The notes under the pieces were generated by a model. It searched no databases, was not told the origin of the DNA, and saw only the letters and a list, made by a program, of their open reading frames with translations. This document shows positions 16,417 to 23,548 of a stretch of 32,997 bases of DNA, one piece after another. Source of the DNA: Arenimonas malthae CC-JY-1. Its GTDB lineage: Bacteria; Pseudomonadota; Gammaproteobacteria; Xanthomonadales; Xanthomonadaceae. Where the stretch lies: the NCBI RefSeq assembly GCF_000747075.1, contig NZ_AVCH01000148.1:1-32997 (forward strand), in the 5' to 3' direction. How positions within the stretch are numbered: position 1 is the stretch's first letter; the number at the start of each line of letters is the position of its first letter. The translations under genes and the position numbers were made by a program.

Positions 16417-17610
16417 ATGCGAAAGTTCGCCTCCTGGGCCCGTCGTGGCCTGCTTGCCATTTCCCCCCTTGCCCTCTTCGCCGCCATGGCCGCCTCGGCT
16501 GCGCCCGGCGACCGGGCCATGTTGCCCGCCGTGCGCGAGGCCATGCAGCGAGATCTCGGGCTCACGTCCGAACAGCTCACCCAGTACGTGCAGGCCGAGC
16601 GCCTGGCCCTGCGTGAGGAGAAAGCGCTGGCGAAAGCCCAGGGCGAACGTTTCGCCGGCAGCTGGCTCGAGCGCAAGGGCAACGGCCAGTACCAGCTGGT
16701 CGTGGCCACCACCTCCATCACGCCGCAGCGCGCGCCCGCCGGCGCCGAAATCCGCAGCGTGCGCCACAGCCTCGACCGCCTTGAAGCCTCGAAAGGGGAA
16801 ATCGATACGCTGCTCGCCCACGGCGCCAAGTCGCCCGAAGGCGTCTACGGCTGGTTCGTCGACGTGCGCAACAACAGCGTGACCGTCAACGTCGCGCCGG
16901 GCGCCGAAGCCGCGGCCATCGGCTTCATCGCCGCCACGGGCGCCGACGCCGACACCATCCGCTTCCAGCGCATGGAATCGGCGCCAATGCCGCTGGCCAC
17001 GCTGCAGGGTGGCAGCGAATACCTGTCCAACGACGGCAGCAACTACTACTACTGCTCGGTCGGTTTCGCCGTCACCCGCAACGGCGCCAAGGGCTTCGCC
17101 ACCGCCGGCCATTGCGGCAACGCCGGCGACCGCGCCTTCGTGGCGGTCAACCGCCGCACCGTGAGCCAGATCGGCGCCTTCGCCGCGTCGAACTTCCCCG
17201 GCTCCGATCGCGCCTGGGTGCAGGTGGACAACAACCACACCCTGCTTCCGGTGGTCGATGGTTACAGCGGCAGCGACATCCCGGTGTACGGCAGCACCGA
17301 AGCGCCCATCGGCGCCAGCGTCTGTCGCTCGGGCCGCACCACCGGCCTGCATTGCGGCGTGATCGAAGCCAAGAACGTCACCGTGCAGTACCCCGATGCC
17401 AGCGTGAACGGCCTCACCCAGGTGAAAGTGTGCGCTGAAGGTGGCGATTCCGGCGGCGCCTTCATCACCGGCGCCGGCCAGGGCCAGGGCGTGCTTTCCG
17501 GCGGAAACTACAGCTGCAAGGGCAAGCAGGCCAAGCTGGCCACCAGCTACTTCCAGCCGCTCAACGCGCTGCTGCAGGGCTACGGCCTGACGCTGTCCAC
17601 CAGCCCGTAA
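16417..17610 (+). CDS. Secreted alpha-lytic-type serine protease precursor (S1E)
   Basis: A 397-residue prepro-protease. Residues 1-29 are a signal peptide (LLAISPLALFAAMAASAA). Residues 30-193 form the folding pro-region typical of alpha-lytic protease (DLGLTSEQLTQYVQ at its start). The mature enzyme should begin near Ala194 (ATLQGGSEY), about 204 residues against 198 for alpha-lytic protease. The catalytic triad is His232 (TAGHCG), Asp264 (GSDRAW) and Ser345 (EGGDSGG). Six cysteines in the mature part allow the three usual disulfides. CRSGRTTGLHCG is near-identical to the family signature. ATG 16417 follows GAGAGGAA; the in-frame extension to 16261 is not signal-like. It would digest extracellular protein; such enzymes mark predatory or lytic Lysobacter-type bacteria. 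Confidence 0.95.
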   Translation: MRKFASWARRGLLAISPLALFAAMAASAAPGDRAMLPAVREAMQRDLGLTSEQLTQYVQAERLALREEKALAKAQGERFAGSWLERKGNGQYQLVVATTSITPQRAPAGAEIRSVRHSLDRLEASKGEIDTLLAHGAKSPEGVYGWFVDVRNNSVTVNVAPGAEAAAIGFIAATGADADTIRFQRMESAPMPLATLQGGSEYLSNDGSNYYYCSVGFAVTRNGAKGFATAGHCGNAGDRAFVAVNRRTVSQIGAFAASNFPGSDRAWVQVDNNHTLLPVVDGYSGSDIPVYGSTEAPIGASVCRSGRTTGLHCGVIEAKNVTVQYPDASVNGLTQVKVCAEGGDSGGAFITGAGQGQGVLSGGNYSCKGKQAKLATSYFQPLNALLQGYGLTLSTSP

Positions 17611-17631
17611 AGCCCCGCCACGCATGTCGCC

Positions 17632-17661
17632 GAAGACGCCCCGGTTCGCCGGGGCGTCTTC
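17632..17661. terminator. Hairpin between convergent protease and DUF3147 genes
   Basis: A perfect 13-bp stem (GAAGACGCCCCGG / CCGGGGCGTCTTC) with a TTCG tetraloop lies 21 bases after the protease stop and five bases from the end of the convergent gene. No T-run follows on either side, but it is well placed to end transcripts from both directions. Confidence 0.75.
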
Positions 17662-17666
17662 ATGGG

Positions 17667-18017
17667 CTACAGCAGCTCGATCCCGAACCGACGCACCACC
17701 AGCGCGAAAGCGCCGAACGACGCCACCGTGATGACGGCGCTCGCGAGCAAGCTCGGCCAGAAGCCGACGCGCGGCAGCAAATAGGGGAACGCCAGGAACA
17801 TCGGCAGCGTCGGCAGCACGTACCAGAACGTGTACCAGGCGTGTTTCGCCACTTTCTCCTGCGGCTGCCCCTCGACGTGCAGCCACACCAGCGCCATCAG
17901 CGTGACCAGCGGCAAGGCCGCGATCAGCGCCCCGGCCTTGTCGCTGCGCTTGGCCACTTCCGACACCAGCACGATCACGGCGGCGGTGAAGGCGAACTTC
18001 GTTATCAGCCAGGCCAT
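17667..18017 (-). CDS. DUF3147 family membrane protein
   Basis: A 116-residue protein with four hydrophobic helices: about residues 5-20, 29-47, 62-84 and 88-108. The opening LITKFAFTAAVIVLVSEVAK and central KHAWYTFWYVLPTLPMF are as in the DUF3147 family, whose function is not established. AAGGAG lies six bases before ATG 18017; the longer frame to 18083 runs into the FMN reductase gene. It follows that gene by 31 bases in the same direction and is probably in one operon with it. Confidence 0.85.
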   Translation of the reverse strand: MAWLITKFAFTAAVIVLVSEVAKRSDKAGALIAALPLVTLMALVWLHVEGQPQEKVAKHAWYTFWYVLPTLPMFLAFPYLLPRVGFWPSLLASAVITVASFGAFALVVRRFGIELL

Positions 18018-18048
18018 CAGGTCTCCTTGTCCAGGCAGGGCGCGGCCG

Positions 18049-18618
18049 TCATTGCCGCGGCAGCACCGTGAGCACGCGGCCAATGAAGGCGTGGAACTCG
18101 GCCATGTACTTGCGCAGGAAGTCCTCGGTGCCGGGCACCGTCACTTCGCCCTCGTCGGTGATCAGGCCCGGCTTGAACTGGATGTAGGCCTCCGGCGAGG
18201 TCATCTGCGGCGAATTGCAGAAGCCCAGAACGCCGCGCAGGCTCTGCTGCGCGATGGCGGTGCCGATGGCGCCCGGCGACGTGCCGATGACCGCCGACGG
18301 CTTGCGCGCGAACGAATTGGTGCCCGACGGGCGCGTGGCCCAGTCGATGGCGTTCTTCAGTCCGCCCGGGATGGAGCGGTTGTATTCGGGCGTGACGAAC
18401 AGCACCGCGTCGGACGCGGCGATGGCCGCCTTGAAATCCAGCGCCACCTGCGGGAAATCGGCGTCGTAATCCGGGCTGTAAAGCGGCAGGTCGCGGAAGG
18501 CGATTTCGTGGAACTGCATGCCCTCCGGCGCGAGCCGGATCAGCGCCTTGGCGAGCTTGCGGTTGATCGACTGGCTGGACAGGCTGCCGATCAGGTAACC
18601 AACCTTGAACCGGGACAT
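18049..18618 (-). CDS. NADPH-dependent FMN reductase (ChrR/azoreductase-like)
   Basis: A 189-residue flavodoxin-fold reductase. The FMN phosphate loop is GSLSSQSINRKLA near residues 11-23. The second flavin motif PEYNRSIPGGLKNAIDW is near 77-93, and SPGAIGT lines the isoalloxazine site. These are the hallmarks of the NADPH-dependent FMN reductase family, which includes the soluble quinone/chromate reductases. AGGAG precedes the ATG by seven bases. It would reduce quinones, azo dyes or metal oxyanions with NAD(P)H and so limit redox cycling; the physiological substrate cannot be told. Confidence 0.93.
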   Translation of the reverse strand: MSRFKVGYLIGSLSSQSINRKLAKALIRLAPEGMQFHEIAFRDLPLYSPDYDADFPQVALDFKAAIAASDAVLFVTPEYNRSIPGGLKNAIDWATRPSGTNSFARKPSAVIGTSPGAIGTAIAQQSLRGVLGFCNSPQMTSPEAYIQFKPGLITDEGEVTVPGTEDFLRKYMAEFHAFIGRVLTVLPRQ

Positions 18619-18677
18619 GGCAACGCTCCTGGAGGGGTGGGCTTCCGACGATACGCCCTTTCGGCCGGCGATCCGGC

Positions 18678-19262
18678 TCAGCCGGGATCCTCCCGTCGCG
18701 AGGGCGGTTCCCGCTCCACGCGGGTGGCGGCGCGGTGGCGCCCCGCCATCGCCTCGAACACCCCGTCGCGGCGCACCCAGGCGTGGTGCAACGCGGCCGC
18801 CAGGTGCACCAGCACCAGCGCGAACAGGCCGTAGCCCAGCGCGCCGTGGGCGCTGCGCAGCGCGCTGTAGAGCACCGGGTCCTGCGGCGCCAGCGCCGGC
18901 AGCACCCAGCCGCCGGGCAACAGCACCGGGTAGCCGCCGGCCGACGACATCGCCCAGCCCAGCAGCGGCATCGCCAGCATCAGGCCGTACAGCAGCCAGT
19001 GCGAAGCGCGCGCGGCCATCGCCTGCGGCGCCGGCAGCGAAGCGGGCAGCGGCGGCGGCGGATGCCGGCGGCGGTGGCGCAGGCGCAGCAGCGCCAGCAC
19101 CAGGATCGCCAGGCCCAGCGGCCGGTGGATGTCGAGCAGCAGCGGCCGCAGCGACAGCGACGCCACCATGCCGACGCCGATGAACAGCATCGCCACGATC
19201 ATCACCGCCATGGACCAGTGCAGCCAGCGCGCGGTGCGGTCGAAGGTCTTGGGCGCGTCCAT
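18678..19262 (-). CDS. Cytochrome b561 family protein
   Basis: A 194-residue four-helix di-heme b membrane protein. The axial-ligand histidines are at the usual places: His15 in ARWLHW, His46 in LLDIHRPLG, one in ASHWLLYGL near 106, and one in VLVHLAAALHH near 162. An Arg/His/Pro-rich cytoplasmic loop (HRRRHPPPP) separates the two halves. Its ATG overlaps the stop of the catalase-like gene as TGATG, so the two are translationally coupled. By analogy it would pass electrons from the quinone pool, or to the periplasmic heme enzyme encoded upstream; this partnership is inferred from the operon. Confidence 0.92.
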   Translation of the reverse strand: MDAPKTFDRTARWLHWSMAVMIVAMLFIGVGMVASLSLRPLLLDIHRPLGLAILVLALLRLRHRRRHPPPPLPASLPAPQAMAARASHWLLYGLMLAMPLLGWAMSSAGGYPVLLPGGWVLPALAPQDPVLYSALRSAHGALGYGLFALVLVHLAAALHHAWVRRDGVFEAMAGRHRAATRVEREPPSRREDPG

Positions 19263-20344
19263 CACTCGTCTCCCACGGTGGCCAGCGGCCAGGCGCCGGC
19301 GGCGACCTCGCGCTGGCGGCGGTTGAACGAGGCCGAATAGGCCCCGGCGCGCGCGGCCAGCACCGGGTCGCCCGACAGCGCGATGCCGTCGGGCACCAGG
19401 GTCGGGTCGAAGTTCACGTCGCGGCAGGCACCGGTGGCCTGCGGCGTGGCGCGCTCCAGCACCAGCGTGCCGGCGGCCACGCGCGGGCGTTCTTCGGGCC
19501 AGGGCTGCGACGGGTCGTCCACCGCGTCGCCGGGCTCGGCCACGGTGACTTCCAGCGTCCAGCGCACCGGCGCCTGCGCTAGGCGCGTCGACAGGTCCTG
19601 CGCCAGGTAACCGGCGTCGGCGGTTTGCCGCGTGGTTTCGTCGAGCGGTTCGAACGGCGCCAGCGGCGCCAGCGACCAGCGCACGAAGCGCGAGCCACCA
19701 GCGGCGTCGATGAAGCGAAAGGCGTTCACGCCGTTGAACCGCGTGTTGGCCCAGCTGTTCGACCACGGCGCCGATTTCGCCCAGGCCATGAACTTCGCGG
19801 CTTCGGGGTGGCGTTCCAGGAAGGCCTGCAGGCGCGCCGGGTCGGGCTTGCCGGTGGCCGGGTCGGGGCGTGAGGCCACGATCTGCTCGGCGAAGGCCTG
19901 CGGCGTGGCCACGCTGAAGAACGGGAAGCTGTTCATGGCCATGCGCCACTGCTGGCCGTCGTCGGTCTGCAGCAGCAGGCCCACGCTGCGCACGCGCGCC
20001 TGCGCTTCCATGGCGTGCGGGTCGCCGCCGCCGATGGACAGGCGGCCCAGCACCGGCGTGCGTGCCTGGCTGAACACGCGGGCCTTCGACAGGGCCGCGC
20101 CTTCCGCCGTGGGTTCGAAATAGCCTTCCACGCATACGCCCTTGGCATGCGCGCGGCGGAAGCCGGGCTGGGCCTTGCCGCCTTCGATGGTGTCCACCAG
20201 GCGCGGCGCCGTCAGCCGCGCCGGCGATAGCCAGCCCGCGGTGAAGGCGAAGGCCGCGGCCAGCGCCGCCACCACGGTGGCGATGCCGACGAACGGAACC
20301 AGGGACCGCCAGCGCGGCGGGGCGGGAGTGGGGCTTTCGGTCAT
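19262..20344 (-). CDS. Membrane-anchored catalase-family peroxidase (SrpA-like)
   Basis: A 360-residue minimal catalase-fold heme protein. One N-terminal transmembrane helix (residues 16-37) anchors it, putting the enzyme in the periplasm. The distal histidine is His66 in RRAHAKGV, followed by EGYFEPT, the equivalent of the catalase GYFE strand. NSFPFFSVATPQAF near 138-151 matches the heme-pocket segment. The proximal ligand is Tyr336 in RAGAYSASF. The NADPH-binding and C-terminal flavodoxin-like parts of full catalases are missing, as in SrpA-type enzymes, so peroxidase activity is more likely than strong catalase activity. It is coupled to cytochrome b561 and transcribed from an ECF-type promoter divergent from the sigma gene. 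The ribosome site is weak. Confidence 0.9.
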   Translation of the reverse strand: MTESPTPAPPRWRSLVPFVGIATVVAALAAAFAFTAGWLSPARLTAPRLVDTIEGGKAQPGFRRAHAKGVCVEGYFEPTAEGAALSKARVFSQARTPVLGRLSIGGGDPHAMEAQARVRSVGLLLQTDDGQQWRMAMNSFPFFSVATPQAFAEQIVASRPDPATGKPDPARLQAFLERHPEAAKFMAWAKSAPWSNSWANTRFNGVNAFRFIDAAGGSRFVRWSLAPLAPFEPLDETTRQTADAGYLAQDLSTRLAQAPVRWTLEVTVAEPGDAVDDPSQPWPEERPRVAAGTLVLERATPQATGACRDVNFDPTLVPDGIALSGDPVLAARAGAYSASFNRRQREVAAGAWPLATVGDE

Positions 20345-20375
20345 GGCGCGGTCTCGCGGGGTGGACTGGCCATGG

Positions 20376-20403
20376 GACGCCCGGGCGGCCCGGTTTATTC
20401 CCG
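20376..20403 (-). promoter_or_regulatory. ECF sigma promoter for the peroxidase/cytochrome b561 operon
   Basis: On the minus strand CGGGAATAA (20403-20395) is followed after exactly 15 bases by CGTC (20379-20376). The same two blocks and spacing occur on the plus strand before the sigma gene. The -10 block ends 31 bases before the peroxidase ATG. The spacer coincides with one arm of an 11-bp inverted repeat (20383-20393 / 20401-20411), which could hold an additional regulator or a hairpin. Confidence 0.75.
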
Positions 20404-20434
20404 GGCCGCCCTGCCATGCACCCGTGGCGGGCAT

Positions 20435-20462
20435 CGGGAATAATCGGGCGGCGCCGTTCGTC
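20435..20462 (+). promoter_or_regulatory. ECF sigma autoregulatory promoter for the sigma/anti-sigma operon
   Basis: CGGGAATAA (20435-20443), a 15-base spacer, and CGTC (20459-20462) lie 25 bases before the sigma-factor ATG. This is the mirror image of the promoter on the other strand, as expected when an ECF factor drives its own operon and a divergent target operon. Confidence 0.75.
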
Positions 20463-20487
20463 ATTCCCGGGAAGCCAGGAAACCCCC

Positions 20488-21018
20488 ATGCCCTTGCCCC
20501 GCCCGACCCCGCTGGACGACGACACGCTGCGCGAACTGATCCCGCGCCTGCGCCGCTTCGCGCGCACCCTGGTGGCCGAGCCGGCCGCCGCCGACGACCT
20601 GGTGCAGGCGGCGCTGGAGCGCGCGCTCACCCACGGCGGCCAGCGCCGCGACGACGAAGCGCTGCAGCCCTGGCTGTTTTCCGTGCTGTACCGCCAGTTC
20701 GTGGACGACTACCGCCGCGCCGGGCGCTGGCGCCGCATCGCGCGCCTGTTCGCCGCCGACGACGAGGCGCAGGTGCCGCGGCCCGACGACATCCTGGAAA
20801 CGCGCCGCGCCCTGGCCGGCCTGGCCCAGCTGCCGGCCGAGCAGCGCGCGCTGCTGGTGCTGGTGAGCGTGGAAGGCCTGGCCTACCGCGAGGCCGCCGA
20901 CGTGCTGGGCATTCCGATCGGCACCGTGATGTCGCGCCTGTCGCGTGCGCGCCGCGCGCTGCGGGAAATGGATGGCGAAGACGCGGGCGGACGCCCCGCG
21001 CTGAAGGTGCTGCGATGA
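20488..21018 (+). CDS. ECF RNA polymerase sigma factor
   Basis: A 176-residue ECF sigma factor. Region 2 spans about 18-85 (RRFARTLVAEPAAADDLVQA, then LFSVLYRQFVDDYRR) and region 4 about 110-160 (LAQLPAEQRALLVLVSVEGL, then GIPIGTVMSRLSRARRAL). The linker contains a long Arg/Asp-rich stretch. ATG 20488 follows AGGA. Its stop overlaps the ATG of the anti-sigma gene by four bases (ATGA), so both proteins should be made in equal amounts. The divergent peroxidase and cytochrome b561 genes carry the same promoter, suggesting a peroxide or redox stress response. Confidence 0.94.
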   Translation: MPLPRPTPLDDDTLRELIPRLRRFARTLVAEPAAADDLVQAALERALTHGGQRRDDEALQPWLFSVLYRQFVDDYRRAGRWRRIARLFAADDEAQVPRPDDILETRRALAGLAQLPAEQRALLVLVSVEGLAYREAADVLGIPIGTVMSRLSRARRALREMDGEDAGGRPALKVLR

Positions 21019-21758
21019 ACCATGAAATCCCCGCCGAAGACGAACTGCACGCCTACGTGGATGGCCAGTTGCACCCCGCGCGCCGCGCCGCGGTCGAGGC
21101 CTGGCTGGCCGCGAACCCCGCGCGCGCCGACGAGGTGCGCGGCTGGAAACGCGACGCCGACCGCCTGCGCGCCCTGATGGCGCAGCCCGAAGCCTGGCCC
21201 GCCAACCCCGCGCTAGACCCCGCGCGCCTTCGCCGGCGCCGGCGCGCGCAACGCACGCGCGGCCTGGCCATGGCGGCCTCGCTGCTGGTGGCGTTGGGCG
21301 TGGGCGGCCTGTTCGGCTGGCAGGCGCGCGCACTGCAATCGCCCGCGCCGCTGCCCATGGCCGACGCCGTGGCCGCCTACCGGCAGTTCGTGGATGCCGA
21401 CGCGCCGCCGATGGAATTCGACGCCGCCCGCACCGCCGAACTGGAAGCCTGGCTGGCGCGGAACTTCGGCGACGCCGGCCGCGTGCCCGACCTCAGCCCC
21501 GCCGGCTACAAGCTGCAGGGCGGCCGGCTGCTCTCCACCGAACAGGGCCCGGCCGCGATGCTGGTGTATGCCGACGACAACGGCGCGCGCGTGGGCTTCT
21601 ACCTGCGCCCGCGCGGCCGCCTGGCCGGCGACGGCGAACGCCGCGACGGCGAGCTGCTGGCGCGCTACTGGTCGCGCGAAGACCTGAGTTTCGCCGTGGT
21701 CAGCGCCGCCGCCGACCCTTCGGCTCGGTGGCTGCCGGCGCTGCTGGACAGGACCTGA
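21015..21758 (+). CDS. Anti-sigma factor, membrane-bound
   Basis: A 247-residue protein overlapping the sigma gene by four bases. The N-terminal 80 residues (EDELHAYVDGQLHPARR, then WLAANPARADEV) are the helical anti-sigma domain. It lacks the HxxxCxxC zinc motif, so it is of the zinc-free kind. A basic stretch RLRRRRRAQRTR precedes the single membrane helix at about 90-105 (AMAASLLVALGVGGLFGW). The periplasmic part (110-247, with GYKLQGGRLL and AMLVYADDNG) resembles the sensor half of FecR/RsiW-like anti-sigma proteins. It should hold the sigma factor at the membrane until a periplasmic signal arrives; the release mechanism is not visible. Convergent with the GST gene, four bases apart. Confidence 0.9.
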   Translation: MNHEIPAEDELHAYVDGQLHPARRAAVEAWLAANPARADEVRGWKRDADRLRALMAQPEAWPANPALDPARLRRRRRAQRTRGLAMAASLLVALGVGGLFGWQARALQSPAPLPMADAVAAYRQFVDADAPPMEFDAARTAELEAWLARNFGDAGRVPDLSPAGYKLQGGRLLSTEQGPAAMLVYADDNGARVGFYLRPRGRLAGDGERRDGELLARYWSREDLSFAVVSAAADPSARWLPALLDRT

Positions 21759-21762
21759 GGCG

Positions 21763-22422
21763 CTAGTCGCGGTCCGGCGCGCCGAGCGGGAACAGGTGGC
21801 GGTAGGGCCGTGCTTCCTCCACGGCGCGCGCGAACGAAGGCCGCGCCAGCAGGCGGGCGCGGTAGGCGCGAAGCACGGGGTAGCGTTCGCCGATGCGCTG
21901 CACCCAGTCGGCGTAGAACAGCGCGGGCGCGGCGGCGCAGTCGGCCAGGGTGAAGTCGTCGCCCGTGGCCCAGGTTTTGCCGGCCAGGCGGGTTTCCAGC
22001 CAGTCGTAGGCGCGGTCGAGCTTCTCCACCGTGGCAGCCAGCGCGTCGTCGCGCCAGGCGGCGTTGCCGGTGATGGCGGCGGCCACGGCGTCCTGCACCG
22101 GCAGCATCACGTGCAGGTCGAAGAAGCGGTCCATGAACCGCACCCCGAGCGCCGCCATGGCATCGGCCGGCAGCAGCCGCACCGGCCCCGGGTGCGCCAG
22201 CTGCAGGTACTCGATGATGAGGCTGGTCTCCGCCACGTCGCGCCCGTCGTCCACCAGCAGCGGGAACTTGCGCAGCAGCCAATGCTGCAGCCACTCGGCG
22301 GCGTGCTGCGGGTGCTCGGGGCTGATGCAGCGGAACTCGAACGGCGTGCCGTTCTCGTAGAGGGCGATGAGCGCCTTCTGGGTGTAGGAGGAGAAGGGGT
22401 GGCCGTAGAGGGTGAGGGGCAT
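21763..22422 (-). CDS. Glutathione S-transferase family protein
   Basis: A 219-residue two-domain protein. The thioredoxin-like N-terminal domain (1-78) begins MPLTLYGHPFSSYTQKALIA and has the cis-proline and Glu/Ser glutathione site in KFPLLVDDGRDVAETSLIIE. The helical C-terminal domain contains TWATGDDFTLADCAAAPALF, the N-capping box of the GST fold. It would conjugate or reduce electrophiles with glutathione; the substrate is unknown. No clear ribosome site precedes the ATG. It is the last gene of normal composition before the lower-GC patch. Confidence 0.93.
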   Translation of the reverse strand: MPLTLYGHPFSSYTQKALIALYENGTPFEFRCISPEHPQHAAEWLQHWLLRKFPLLVDDGRDVAETSLIIEYLQLAHPGPVRLLPADAMAALGVRFMDRFFDLHVMLPVQDAVAAAITGNAAWRDDALAATVEKLDRAYDWLETRLAGKTWATGDDFTLADCAAAPALFYADWVQRIGERYPVLRAYRARLLARPSFARAVEEARPYRHLFPLGAPDRD

Positions 22423-22837
22423 GAGTGGGGCCGGGCTTGGAAAGTCCCCATGGTCCGACTGACGGCGCCGGGTTTCAAACTGGCGACAAGTGTCCGCCTT
22501 CGGCCAGGAGATAAGTGTTCAGGCGCCAACCGCTGCAGCAGTGCGATCAATCGTTGCCGACGGTCGAGCCAAGCATGCCCCCAAGGCGATGGCTGGGCGA
22601 TCACGAGGGACGCGCCAAGTCGACGCTTGGGTTCCGTCGTCCAACATGGCTTGGTGCTCCCGGAAAGCCCACTATTGCATCGCTTCGATCCTTCTTCCCG
22701 GTGGTCGTGACCAGGCGCGGGCTTGACACTCCGCCCGGGCAGGTCAACGATGCGCCCAGACACGATCAGGCGACCCGACGCCTCTCCACGGTGCGACCCG
22801 GAGGTCGCTGGCGCGCATACCCGCAACGGGGTGGCCA
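22423..22837. other. 415-base gene-free stretch of lower GC, possible insertion-sequence scar
   Basis: No convincing gene is seen. The composition drops visibly against the neighbours. Near the left end two direct repeats, GACAAGTGTC (22485-22494) and GATAAGTGTT (22510-22519), have starts 25 bases apart. Such short repeated blocks are like those at the ends of IS21-type elements, so this may be the remnant of one end. No transposase fragment could be recognised in any frame, so the mobile-element reading is tentative. Confidence 0.4.
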
Positions 22838-23326
22838 ATGAACGACAATCACCATGCGCAACGGCGATTCTTCGCGGAGACGCGCAAGCATTGGCCGATC
22901 ATGTCCGTCTACGAGCGCTTCGAGCAGGTCGTCGCGATAGTCCTGAGTTCCGTGATTGCGGTCGTCATCGCGCTGGCGCTCCTGCAGCTGGTCATCCGTG
23001 TTGCCATGTTGCTGTTCAGCGGCGCTTTCGATCCGCTCGGAAACGATGTCTTCCAAGCGCTCTTCGGCATGATCATGACGCTGCTCATCGCCATGGAGTT
23101 CAAGCATTCGATCCTCCTCGTTGCCCTCCGGCGATCTAGCATCATCCAGGTCAAGACCGTGGTGCTCATTGCGCTCATCGCGTTGAGCAGGAAGTTCGTC
23201 ATACTCGATTCCGGCGCAACTTCCGCGGGCACGATCGCCGCGCTGGCCGGAGCCACCCTGGTGCTCGGAGTGGTCTATTGGCTGCTGCGCGAGCGTGACG
23301 ATCGCCTACAGAATCAGGCGTGCTGA
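22838..23326 (+). CDS. PsiE-family membrane protein
   Basis: A 162-residue inner-membrane protein with four hydrophobic segments: about 29-52 (VVAIVLSSVIAVVIALALLQ), 54-62/72-85, 106-118 and 131-149. The motif EFKHSILLVALRR, followed by a helix with ALIALSRKFVILD, is the signature of the phosphate-starvation-inducible PsiE family, whose function is unknown. GGGGTGG precedes ATG 22838; a second in-frame ATG at 22901 is possible. Base composition (36 of 60 GC in one line counted, against about 42 of 60 elsewhere) and AT-ending codons differ from neighbouring genes, suggesting acquisition by transfer. No pho box was seen. Confidence 0.85.
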   Translation: MNDNHHAQRRFFAETRKHWPIMSVYERFEQVVAIVLSSVIAVVIALALLQLVIRVAMLLFSGAFDPLGNDVFQALFGMIMTLLIAMEFKHSILLVALRRSSIIQVKTVVLIALIALSRKFVILDSGATSAGTIAALAGATLVLGVVYWLLRERDDRLQNQAC

Positions 23327-23548
23327 TACACCGCATTCCGGCGGGGCGCAAAACCGCCCACGCCCGCGGTGCCGGGAATCAGCCGGCGTCCGTGTCGAGC
23401 GCAGGACGCACCGCGCTCACGGACCACGCGTTTCACAAGCGACCATCCCCTTGGCCTCCCACCAGTCCTCGGCCTGGGCGCGCGCGAAGGATGTGACCTT
23501 CGGCGCAACCTATGGCTCCTGCTGGGAATTGTTCCCGGCGCAGGGAGG
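23327..23548. other. Gene-free stretch between the PsiE-family gene and the end of crbS
   Basis: Short overlapping frames exist on both strands but none has a ribosome site or recognisable product. No terminator for either convergent gene was found. Confidence 0.5.

Noticed and set aside
22107-22838. 243-codon minus-strand frame as a transposase remnant
   Set aside because: Half of it is the shadow of the GST gene, and the remainder has no transposase motif; only the short end repeats hint at an IS.
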